Positions 1-7,398 of a stretch of 62,000 nucleotides of DNA are shown here, in pieces. The first letter of the stretch is position 1. Each line of letters begins with the position of its first letter. Source of the DNA: Selaginella moellendorffii (lineage: Eukaryota > Streptophyta > Lycopodiopsida > Selaginellales > Selaginellaceae). The stretch is taken from positions 4,316 to 66,315 of the forward strand of contig NW_003314403.1 in assembly GCF_000143415.4 (NCBI RefSeq), read 5' to 3'. Position numbers and translations under genes: made by a program. The notes under the pieces are model-generated. The model was not told the origin of the DNA and ran no database searches. It was given only the letters and a program-made list of their open reading frames with translations.

Positions 1-494
1 ACCCTAAACCCTAAACCCTAAACCCTAAACCCTAAACCCTAAACCCTAAACCCTAAACCCTAAACCCTAAACCCTAAACCCCTAAACCCTAAACCCTAAG
101 CCGTAACCCTTAAACCCTAAACCCTAAACCCTAAACCCTAAACCCTAAACCCTAAACCCTAAACCCTAAACCCTAAACCCTAAACCCTAAACCCTAAACC
201 CTAAACCCTAAACCCTAAACCCTAAACCCTAAACCCTAAACCCTAAACCCTAAACCCTAAACCCTAAACCCTAAACCCTAAACCCTAAACCCTAAACCCT
301 AAACCCTAAACCCTAAACCCTAAACCCTAAACCCTAAACCCTAAACCCTAAACCCTAAACCCTAAACCCTAAACCCTAAACCCTAAACCCTAAACCCTAA
401 ACCCTAAACCCTAAACCCTAAACCCTAAACCCTAAACCCTAAACCCTAAACCCTAAACCCTAAACCCTAAACCCTAAACCCTAAACCCTAAACC
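1..494. repeat. Terminal telomeric array (CCCTAAA)n
   Basis: Nearly perfect tandem CCCTAAA, the C-rich strand of the plant-type telomere TTTAGGG. It begins at the first base, so the left edge is a chromosome or scaffold end. A short degenerate patch lies near 75-115 (CCCCTAAA, CCTAAGCCGTAA, CCCTTAAA). It runs directly into retroelement coding sequence at 493-495, with the shared dinucleotide CC at the junction. Telomerase addition onto a broken or incompletely copied element end would give this structure. Confidence 0.98.
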
Positions 495-501
495 GGCAGG
501 C

Positions 502-1668
502 TTGCATGCTGTATTTCTTCCGAAAATACACAAGCAGCCAATAAAGGGCCGGCCAATTGCGAGCTATATCGGCACTTTGTGGGAGCCCCTCGCGCGGTGG
601 CTTCACCGCCAGCTCTACGACATCCTGCTGAAGCAGCCAACGTTTCTTGCTGATTCGCTCACGCTGCTGCAGGACCTCCTCCACCTACAGCCCCCACGGG
701 ACTGCTGGCTCTTCACGTTCGACGTAGAGAGCCTCTACCCAAGCATCCCCACACGAGAGGGTCTCAAACGCCTCCGCACCTTTGTGTTTGCCGAGTACGG
801 CAACACCACACGCTCGCGATTCCTCATGGCTGCGGCTGCCCTCGTCCTGGAGCACAACTACGTGGAGTTTGACGGTAACATCTACCAGCAGATCCGCGGC
901 ACAGCGATGGGCTCCAACTTCGCGGTGGTCTACGCTTGCCTCTTCCTCTGCTCCCTTGAAGCCGAGTACAAGCACGCCACCAACGACTGGCCCTTCTATC
1001 TACGAAGGTACATAGATGACGGAGTGGGCATTTGGACAGGTACACGAGCAGGCCTCGAACGATGGCTCCGAGGATACGGCACGCTGTGTCCTTCGATCAA
1101 GATCACCTCGGTGATCTCGCTCGAAGAGCTGGATATCCTCGATATCCACTTCTTCAAAGGCCCTCGCTTTGAAGAGACAGGCTGCCTCGACTCGTCCACG
1201 TTCCAGAAGCCCCTCAATGCCTACCAGTACCTCCCCTGGACGTCGGTTCACCCACGGCACCAGAAGGTGGCATTCATCCGCAGCGAGCTCCGCAGATACC
1301 TCCTCCGCGAGAGCACAGCCGATGGATTCCACGCCATGCGCACGCGGTTCTACCACCGCCTCCGTGCCCGGGGATACCCGACCTCCTTCCTCCATCACTG
1401 CTTCTCCGGCATCTCCTACGACCAGCGACATCAAGCTCTCCTTGCACGCTCGCGCCGCTCTAGCGACGCCTGTCGACGGGCCCCCCTCGCCTTCAAGCTG
1501 CCTTACACACTCCACAGTGCACAGCTAGGCTTGGGGGACATCCTAAACCCTAAACAGGTGATGGATGAAGCTCCCGCAGACACACTCCCCCGAGTGATTA
1601 CGTGCTGGAGACGCTCCCCGAACCTTGGTTCGTTCCTGGTCAGGGCCAAGCTCCCTCCGCGAGCTTAG
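502..1668 (+). pseudogene. Penelope-like reverse transcriptase, 5'-truncated fragment
   Basis: This is the C-terminal 388 codons of the RT found complete at 3516-5771. Fingers and palm motifs are visible in order: LPKIHKQPIKGRPIAS, motif A FTFDVESLYPSIP, motif B RGTAMGSNFAV, the catalytic motif C RYIDDG, then LDILDIHFF. The region upstream of LPKIHK is missing, and the ATG at 502 is fortuitous: copy 2 has one extra T in the adjacent T-run, so this methionine is in another frame there. The product would lack the N-terminal RT region and is unlikely to be active. Coding differences from copy 2 include P for L in the LQxPRD segment and K/T for Q/D in xRLRxF. Confidence 0.9.
1542..1555 (+). repeat. 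Telomere-like motif inside the RT reading frame (copy 1)
   Basis: CCTAAACCCTAAAC, two telomere units, is embedded in frame in the RT C-terminal region and encodes part of ILNPKQ. The same motif is at 5645-5658 in copy 2. In the RNA it would be complementary to the telomeric G-strand overhang. That function is speculative. Confidence 0.85.
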
Positions 1669-2457
1669 CCACGTCTTGTACCACACTTTGCAAGACACGG
1701 AAGCATATGTTTGCATCTTTCTCCGCGTACCCGATGACTCCCAGGGTCTGGCCGATGGACTTCAGGTATGTCCAAAGTCACTCCAGGCCACCCCCCTTTC
1801 GAGTCAACGCCCGGTCAACGCGGAGTCAACGGTCAGAACGGAATATTCCCCAATATTCCGACTGTATCCCTGTTGACCGAGTCAAAACGGCATATACCGT
1901 TGGATTCCGCTCTTCCTTCCGATCGTGAATATGTGAGTTTCAACTCTGAACTCCACACACGATTCGTTGAAAAGCGTGTATTCCGTTAAAACGGTACCGC
2001 TCCTTCGACATCGGCGATGCACGCCGACAGCTCGCGGGATGGCTCTCCCCTGCACCACCGCTGGACTTCGGGTATGTATGAGTGACCTCAGGCCCTCCAC
2101 CATCCCAGTCCACACACGGTCAACGCGGGGTCAACGGTCAACGACGGAATATTCTCAGAATATTCCCTGCAAAGTGGACCACGTTTTTCGTCGCCGGGTA
2201 CGTACGAGTGACACAAGCATTGTGGACGTAACGCATGCATCATATCATGCTGCGTTTACAAGTTATCTTGCGTCAAAGGTACGTCACCCGCCGGCCGAAC
2301 GCTTACTGTCTTCGGCGATCCGCCGAAGTCATTCTCCGCGACTACCACTGCTGTGGAGTAACCAACACCAGCTGTGCTACGTTCGCAACCTCGCGAGCCA
2401 ACGCTGCCACGCCACTTCGCATGGCCGCCACACGGACTCGCGCCACGTGACAGAGCC

Positions 2458-2470
2458 AAAATATAAGTAG
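2458..2470 (+). promoter_or_regulatory. TATA-like element near PLE 3' end (copy 1)
   Basis: AAATATAAGTAG lies about 55 bp upstream of the hammerhead motif in an otherwise GC-richer stretch and is conserved in copy 2 at 6561-6573. A start about 30 bp downstream would place the ribozyme in the 5' leader of a transcript reading toward the next element. Promoter function is inferred from position and sequence only. Confidence 0.4.
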
Positions 2471-2513
2471 AGTCGGCACCGAGCTAGGGTTAGGGTAGAC
2501 ACTAGACGACTAC

Positions 2514-2556
2514 ACCCGGCTGATGAGTCCCAAAAAGGACGAAACCGGTCTCGGGT
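2514..2556 (+). ncRNA. Hammerhead ribozyme motif, PLE copy 1
   Basis: All invariant hammerhead pieces are present in order. Stem I 5' strand is ACCCGG (2514-2519), then CTGATGA (2520-2526), stem II GTCC / loop CAAAAA / GGAC (2527-2540; first G is 2527), and GAAA (2541-2544). A minimal stem III ACC/GGT follows, then the cleavage triplet GTC (2548-2550) and stem I 3' strand TCGGGT (2551-2556), which pairs with ACCCGG through one G-U. Predicted cleavage is 3' of C2550. Stem III has no loop of its own, being self-complementary ACCGGT. A monomer would therefore be weak and a dimer, pairing two ACCGGT segments, is expected. Short stem III hammerheads are known from Penelope-like elements. Confidence 0.85.
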
Positions 2557-2721
2557 TGTCTCTTGTCCTCTCCCTCGCTCACGAATGAATGAAAATTCAT
2601 TCCCTCGCATCCTCTACTTGCTCTCGATCACGCCGTTTCGACAACGGCACACGGAGAATGTGGATTGCACAAAGTGGTGCCGCGATCTCGCTGGATTGCA
2701 GCACTGCGGGGTGTCTTTGAC

Positions 2722-2993
2722 CCTAAACGCCTAAACGCGCCTAAACCCTAAACCCTAAACCCTAAACCCTAAACCCTAAACCCTAAACCCTAAACCCTAA
2801 ACCCTAAACCCTAAAACCCTAAACCCTAAACCCTAAACCCTAAACCCTAAACCCTAAACCCTAAACCTAAACCCTAAACCCTAAACCCTAAACCCTAAAC
2901 CTAAACCCTAAACCCTAAACCTAAACCCTAAACCTAAACCTAAACCCTAAACCTAAACCCTAAACCCTAAACCCTAAACCCTAAACCCTAAAC
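2722..2993. repeat. Interstitial telomeric array between PLE copies
   Basis: About 270 bp of CCCTAAA with frequent 6-bp (CCTAAA) and 8-bp (CCCTAAAA) variants, more degenerate than the outermost array. It starts with the variant block CCTAAACGCCTAAACGCG (from 2722), which recurs at 6924-6941. It separates the 3' end of PLE copy 1 from the truncated 5' end of copy 2. Confidence 0.97.
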
Positions 2994-2994
2994 C

Positions 2995-3927
2995 GTCTCC
3001 TCGGGTCTCAGGGATCTCTTTCGCAGCCGACTCGAGGATCTCGTCACCTCCACACTCAGTTACTGCAGCGCCACAGAGCATGATGCTGTCTACCACCACC
3101 TGCTCGCCCTCAAGCAACGATGTACCCTCGAGTTCCACACCGAGACATCGTTCTTTATGGCCGGCAAGGGAATCGAGCACCGAACGCAGGCGACGGCGAC
3201 GCGGCGACTGGAGGAGGCCATCGACGCGGCAAACGCCTCTGCGGATGCCCTCCCTAAGGAGCAGACCATCGCAGAGCTGGTGGACGCCGTTGTTACGAAG
3301 GCCTTCCAAAGCCAGCGACATGCTACGCCGTCAAACGCAGGAAAAAAGAAGAGAAAGCGAGAAAAGAAGAACAAAGCGCGAGCACAACGGGACGGCACAC
3401 CGGGTAAGCATGCGCAGGATTCGAGCAAGAGGCACCGCGTATCCTTCGCCGCCAACGCCGACGAAGCCGGATCCCGGTCGTCAACACCCGCCCGCGATGA
3501 CCAGGGAAACGGACAGTGGCGGAACGGGGCTACTGGGACTCCTCCCACCCGTTCCGCTGCATTGGCTTCTTCTTCGAGGGGGACTCCGCGCCGGATATCT
3601 CCAGCCCGGCATGGTTCCCACGAAAAGAACGCTGGACGCGATGGCCCTCGCCGTTCCGGCCGCAGCAGCTCCCCGCAGCGGCGCCCACGCTCCACGACAC
3701 CGGCACCGGTCACCTCAGGTCCCCAGCGACCGCGAGGGCGCTCACCGACCAGAGGCAGCAAGGGACCTCGCACACGCAGCCCTCGACCTCGCCCTGGACG
3801 GAGCCAGACCCCTGCCAGCCGCAGGAGCAGGACCCCAGCACCACGACGCCGCTCTCGCTCGCGCTCACGCTCGCCAACCGCCAAAGTCCCCGTGAGGGGA
3901 ATCCTCAAGACTACTGGTCACCACTGA
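2995..3927 (+). CDS. PLE ORF1: basic SR-rich protein, N-terminus missing
   Basis: Frame 1 is open from the telomere junction; the first in-frame ATG is at 3157, giving 256 residues. Upstream codons still read as plausible protein (SGLRDLFRSRLEDLV...), so the native start was probably lost. The visible product has a helical segment (RRLEEAIDAANASADALP), a lysine/arginine cluster like a nuclear localisation signal (GKKKRKREKKNKAR), and a long Arg/Ser/Pro-rich tail with repeated SRSRSRS-like stretches, suggesting nucleic-acid binding. Its last 400 nt overlap the RT frame. No homologue is recognised. A nuclear RNA-chaperone role is inferred from composition only. Confidence 0.6.
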   Translation, partial: VSSGLRDLFRSRLEDLVTSTLSYCSATEHDAVYHHLLALKQRCTLEFHTETSFFMAGKGIEHRTQATATRRLEEAIDAANASADALPKEQTIAELVDAVVTKAFQSQRHATPSNAGKKKRKREKKNKARAQRDGTPGKHAQDSSKRHRVSFAANADEAGSRSSTPARDDQGNGQWRNGATGTPPTRSAALASSSRGTPRRISPARHGSHEKNAGRDGPRRSGRSSSPQRRPRSTTPAPVTSGPQRPRGRSPTRGSKGPRTRSPRPRPGRSQTPASRRSRTPAPRRRSRSRSRSPTAKVPVRGILKTTGHH

Positions 3928-5771
3928 CCAGTCCGTCTAAGGCCATCCTCGACACTGCAGGACAACGGCCAGTCTCGAAGTTCGAGAATCGAGTGGAGAC
4001 CGGAGCCGTACACAACCTCTCGAGCAGGGCTCTTTCGGCTGCCGAGATCCGCCTCCTCTCCCTCGGCCTGAGGTACATCCCAAACCCGGCACCGCTCAGA
4101 GCCCCACAGATTGTGGAAAGCTCTGACGCCCTCTGCCGAGCCGTCCGACTCCGTCACCTCTTCAAGGACGACGACTCGGCCCTGCCGGAGTTTCGAGTAC
4201 CGAACCCGAGCTTCGAGCCGCCTCCAGCACCAGCGCATGTGGAATGGCGCCTTGCACACGTGCAGGGCAGCCTGCTCCACAGGCTTGAAGGAGCACACAA
4301 GCCTCGCTCCTTCGCTCACGGTTGGAAGAAGCGTGCCCTCCACTCTCTCGCGACAGACACCTCCATCGTCATCAAGCCCGCGGATAAAAACCTTGGAGCG
4401 GTGATTCTGGATCGCGATTGGTACACGAGGGAGGCTCTGCGCCAACTGAACGACCCACTCGTTTATGTGAAGGTCCCCTCCGTGCCATCCAAGGCCCTCC
4501 AGGAACGCCTCGCCGAGCTCATCACAAAGTACCGCAGCTGCTCCTGGCTCGACAACTCCACGCAGCAGTTCCTGCTGCACCAGCCCGCCGTACCCCGGCA
4601 GGCTTGCATGCTGTATTTTCTTCCGAAAATACACAAGCAGCCAATAAAGGGCCGGCCAATTGCGAGCTATATCGGCACTTTGTGGGAGCCCCTCGCGCGG
4701 TGGCTTCACCGCCAGCTCTACGACATCCTGCTGAAGCAGCCAACGTTTCTTGCTGATTCGCTCACGCTGCTGCAGGACCTCCTCCACCTACAGCTCCCAC
4801 GGGACTGCTGGCTCTTCACGTTCGACGTAGAGAGCCTCTACCCAAGCATCCCCACACGAGAGGGTCTCCAACGCCTCCGCGACTTTGTGTTTGCCGAGTA
4901 CGGCAACACCACACGCTCGCGATTCCTCATGGCTGCGGCTGCCCTCGTCCTGGAGCACAACTACGTGGAGTTTGACGGTAACATCTACCAGCAGATCCGC
5001 GGCACAGCGATGGGCTCCAACTTCGCGGTGGTCTACGCTTGCCTCTTCCTCTGCTCTCTTGAAGCCGAGTACAAGCACGCCACCAACGACTGGCCCTTCT
5101 ATCTACGAAGGTACATAGATGACGGAGTGGGCATTTGGACAGGTACACGAGCAGGCCTCGAACGATGGCTCCGAGGATACGGCACGCTGTGTCCTTCGAT
5201 CAAGATCACCTCGGTGATCTCGCTCGAAGAGCTGGATATCCTCGATATCCACTTCTTCAAAGGCCCTCGCTTTGAAGAGACAGGCTGCCTCGACTCGTCC
5301 ACGTTCCAGAAGCCCCTCAATGCCTACCAGTACCTCCCCTGGACGTCGGTTCACCCACGGCACCAGAAGGTGGCATTCATCCGCAGCGAGCTCCGCAGAT
5401 ACCTCCTCCGCGAGAGCACAGCCGATGGATTCCACGCCATGCGCACGCGGTTCTACCACCGCCTCCGTGCCCGGGGATACCCGACCTCCTTCCTCCATCA
5501 CTGCTTCTCCGGCATCTCCTACGACCAGCGACATCAAGCTCTCCTTGCACGCTCGCGCCGCTCTAGCGACGCCTGTCGACGGGCCCCCCTCGCCTTCAAG
5601 CTGCCTTACACACTCCACAGTGCACAGCTAGGCTTGGGGGACATCCTAAACCCTAAACAGGTGATGGATGAAGCTCCCGCAGACACACTCCCCCGAGTGA
5701 TTACGTGCTGGAGACGCTCCCCGAACCTTGGTTCGTTCCTGGTCAGGGCCAAGCTCCCTCCGCGAGCTTAG
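3516..5771 (+). CDS. Penelope-like reverse transcriptase
   Basis: The 751-codon frame covers the whole RT. The first ~150 codons overlap ORF1 and are probably not translated in this frame. The conserved part starts around NLSSRALSAAEIRLLSLG (about residue 170). It continues with KPADKNLGAVILDRDWY, LPKIHKQPIKGRPIAS, motif A FDVESLYPSIP, motif B GTAMGSNFAVVYA, motif C YIDDG with both catalytic aspartates, and LDILDIHFF. No GIY-YIG endonuclease follows; the frame ends at 5771. PLE RTs are related to telomerase RT, and endonuclease-less members extend exposed chromosome ends. How this frame is reached from ORF1 is unclear: reinitiation, frameshifting or an intron are all possible (GTAAGC at 3404 to CTGCAG at 3960 would join them in phase). 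Confidence 0.9.
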   Translation: MAERGYWDSSHPFRCIGFFFEGDSAPDISSPAWFPRKERWTRWPSPFRPQQLPAAAPTLHDTGTGHLRSPATARALTDQRQQGTSHTQPSTSPWTEPDPCQPQEQDPSTTTPLSLALTLANRQSPREGNPQDYWSPLTSPSKAILDTAGQRPVSKFENRVETGAVHNLSSRALSAAEIRLLSLGLRYIPNPAPLRAPQIVESSDALCRAVRLRHLFKDDDSALPEFRVPNPSFEPPPAPAHVEWRLAHVQGSLLHRLEGAHKPRSFAHGWKKRALHSLATDTSIVIKPADKNLGAVILDRDWYTREALRQLNDPLVYVKVPSVPSKALQERLAELITKYRSCSWLDNSTQQFLLHQPAVPRQACMLYFLPKIHKQPIKGRPIASYIGTLWEPLARWLHRQLYDILLKQPTFLADSLTLLQDLLHLQLPRDCWLFTFDVESLYPSIPTREGLQRLRDFVFAEYGNTTRSRFLMAAAALVLEHNYVEFDGNIYQQIRGTAMGSNFAVVYACLFLCSLEAEYKHATNDWPFYLRRYIDDGVGIWTGTRAGLERWLRGYGTLCPSIKITSVISLEELDILDIHFFKGPRFEETGCLDSSTFQKPLNAYQYLPWTSVHPRHQKVAFIRSELRRYLLRESTADGFHAMRTRFYHRLRARGYPTSFLHHCFSGISYDQRHQALLARSRRSSDACRRAPLAFKLPYTLHSAQLGLGDILNPKQVMDEAPADTLPRVITCWRRSPNLGSFLVRAKLPPRA
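5645..5658 (+). repeat. Telomere-like motif inside the RT reading frame (copy 2)
   Basis: Same in-frame CCTAAACCCTAAAC as in copy 1, near the end of the RT. Its retention in both copies means the source element had it. Confidence 0.85.
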
Positions 5772-6616
5772 CCACGTCTTGTACCACACTTTGCAAGACA
5801 CGGAAGCATATGTTTGCATCTTTCTCCGCGTACCCGATGACTCCCAGGGTCTGGCCGATGGACTTCAGGTATGTCCAAAGTCACTCCAGGCCACCCCCCT
5901 TTCGAGTCAACGCCCGGTCAACGCGGAGTCAACGGTCAGAACGGAATATTCCCCAATATTCCGACTGTATCCCTGTTGACCGAGTCAAAACGGCATATAC
6001 CGTTGGATTCCGCTCTTCCTTCCGATCGTGAATATGTGAGTTTCAACTCTGAACTCCACACACGATTCGTTGAAAAGCGTGTATTCCGTTAAAACGGTAC
6101 CGCTCCTTCGACATCGGCGATGCACGCCGACAGCTCGCGGGATGGCTCTCCCCTGCACCACCGCTGGACTTCGGGTATGTATGAGTGACCTCAGGCCCTC
6201 CACCATCCCAGTCCACACACGGTCAACGCGGGGTCAACGGTCAACGACGGAATATTCTCAGAATATTCCCTGCAAAGTGGACCACGTTTTTCGTCGCCGG
6301 GTACGTACGAGTGACACAAGCATTGTGGACGTAACGCATGCATCATATCATGCTGCGTTTACAAGTTATCTTGCGTCAAAGGTACGTCACCCGCCGGCCG
6401 AACGCTTACTGTCTTCGGCGATCCGCCGAAGTCATTCTCCGCGACTACCACTGCTGTGGAGTAACCAACACCAGCTGTGCTACGTTCGCAACCTCGCGAG
6501 CCAACGCTGCCACGCCACTTCGCATGGCCGCCACACGGACTCGCGCCACGTGACAGAGCCAAAATATAAGTAGAGTCGGCACCGAGCTAGGGTTAGGGTA
6601 GACACTAGACGACTAC

Positions 6617-6659
6617 ACCCGGCTGATGAGTCCCAAAAAGGACGAAACCGGTCTCGGGT
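6617..6659 (+). ncRNA. Hammerhead ribozyme motif, PLE copy 2
   Basis: Identical to the copy 1 motif, offset by 4103 bp: ACCCGG, CTGATGA, stem II GTCC/GGAC with a CAAAAA loop, GAAA, minimal ACC/GGT stem III, GTC cleavage triplet ending at 6653, and TCGGGT closing stem I. All core nucleotides are intact. Confidence 0.85.
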
Positions 6660-6823
6660 TGTCTCTTGTCCTCTCCCTCGCTCACGAATGAATGAAAATT
6701 CATTCCCTCGCATCCTCTACTTGCTCTCGATCACGCCGTTTCGACAACGGCACACGGAGAATGTGGATTGCACAAAGTGGTGCCGCGATCTCGCCGGATT
6801 GCAGCACTGCGGGGTGTCTTTGA

Positions 6824-7155
6824 CCCTAAACCCTAAACCCCAATGCCTAAACCCTAAACCCTAAACCCTAAACCCTAAACCCTAAACCCTAAAACCCTAA
6901 ACCCTAAACCCTAAACCCTAAACCCTAAACGCCTAAACGCGCCTAAATCCTAAACCCTAAACCCTAAACCCTAAACCCTAAACCCTAAAACCCTAAACCC
7001 TAAACCCTAAACCCTAAACCCTAAAACCCTAAACCCTAAACCCTAAAACCCTAAACCCTAAACCCTAAACCCTAAACCCTAAAACCCTAAACCCTAAACC
7101 CTAAACCCTAAACCCTAAAACCCTAAACCCTAAACCCTAAACCCTAAACCCTAAA
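6824..7155. repeat. Innermost telomeric array with variant units
   Basis: CCCTAAA array with CCCTAAAA units, a CCCCAATGCCTAAA interruption near 6838, and the variant block CCTAAACGCCTAAACGCG at 6924-6941. It abuts retroelement gag sequence at 7156 with no spacer, as expected if a broken chromosome end inside the retroelement was healed by telomere addition. Confidence 0.96.
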
Positions 7156-7398
7156 CTTGGAGCGCTACCCCGTCCAGCCTCGAGTGCCTCAACACGCCCA
7201 CGCATGGTATCCATCAAGCCATGCATCTCGTCTTGCATCTCTTGCTGATTTCGGTTAAAGGCTCGCAGTTCATGAACCACATCTTGAATGGTCCAAATCC
7301 CCGCAGCTTCGTCGGCACCATCGTCGGCACCACCATCGACATTAGGATTCCAGCGTTCAGCTTGGTCGGCCATTGCAACCAACTCCTCTGATACCAAT
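7156..7398 (-). pseudogene. Ty3-like retroelement gag start and primer-binding site, truncated
   Basis: On the minus strand, LTR end ...TGATAACA is followed by TTGGTATCAGAG (7386-7397), the typical primer-binding site complementary to initiator tRNA-Met. A short leader overlaps the open frame MRRMITLVSEELVAMADQAE..., which has an acidic then helical gag-like N-terminus (VVHELRAFNRNQQEMQDEM). After about 86 codons the frame is cut by the telomeric array, so the rest of gag and all of pol are gone. Confidence 0.75.

Larger units (their letters stand above)
495..2721 (+). mobile_element. Penelope-like element copy 1 (5'-truncated)
   Basis: Endonuclease-less Penelope-like retroelement, cut in the middle of its reverse transcriptase and capped by telomere repeats. 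It contains the RT fragment (502-1668), about 1 kb of 3' noncoding DNA with repeated GTCAACG and GAATATTC motifs, a TATA-like AAATATAAGTAG (2458-2470), and a hammerhead ribozyme motif (2514-2556). It ends at ...GTCTTTGA before CCCTAAA repeats. It matches 4597-6823 with only a handful of substitutions and one 1-bp deletion near its left end. The sense strand points away from the chromosome end. This is what results when a 3' overhang of TTTAGGG primes reverse transcription on the element RNA. No GIY-YIG endonuclease region is visible. Confidence 0.93.
2994..6823 (+). mobile_element. Penelope-like element copy 2 (5'-truncated in ORF1)
   Basis: The longer of two tandem terminal retroelements. 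It carries a basic ORF1 (open from the left junction to 3927), an RT ORF in another frame (to 5771), about 1 kb of 3' noncoding DNA, a TATA-like motif and a hammerhead motif (6617-6659), and ends in telomere repeats. The ORF1 frame is open right up to the telomere junction without a start codon, so this copy has also lost its 5' end. From 4597 onward it is almost identical to copy 1, so both derive from a recently active source. It belongs to the endonuclease-lacking PLE group known at telomeres of several eukaryotes. Confidence 0.92.

Noticed and set aside
1000-1515. Minus-strand 171-codon frame, repeated at 5103-5618
   Set aside because: Antisense shadow of the RT motifs.
2481-2498. GAGCTAGGGTTAGGGTAG as a telomere G-strand template
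   Set aside because: It has TTAGGG rather than TTTAGGG units and would not pair with the overhang in the sense RNA; probably incidental.
3342-3348. A AAA AAG slippery heptamer in ORF1
   Set aside because: A -1 shift here reaches a stop at about 3405, before the RT frame, so it cannot produce the RT.
3080-3908. Two ~270-codon open frames overlapping ORF1 (plus frame 2 and minus)
   Set aside because: Arg/Pro-rich composition follows from GC-rich SR codons. The frame-1 reading has helical and NLS-like features and extends to the element junction.
1-7155. CRISPR-like regular repeats
   Set aside because: The regular 7-bp units are telomeric; no spacer-repeat structure exists anywhere in the window.
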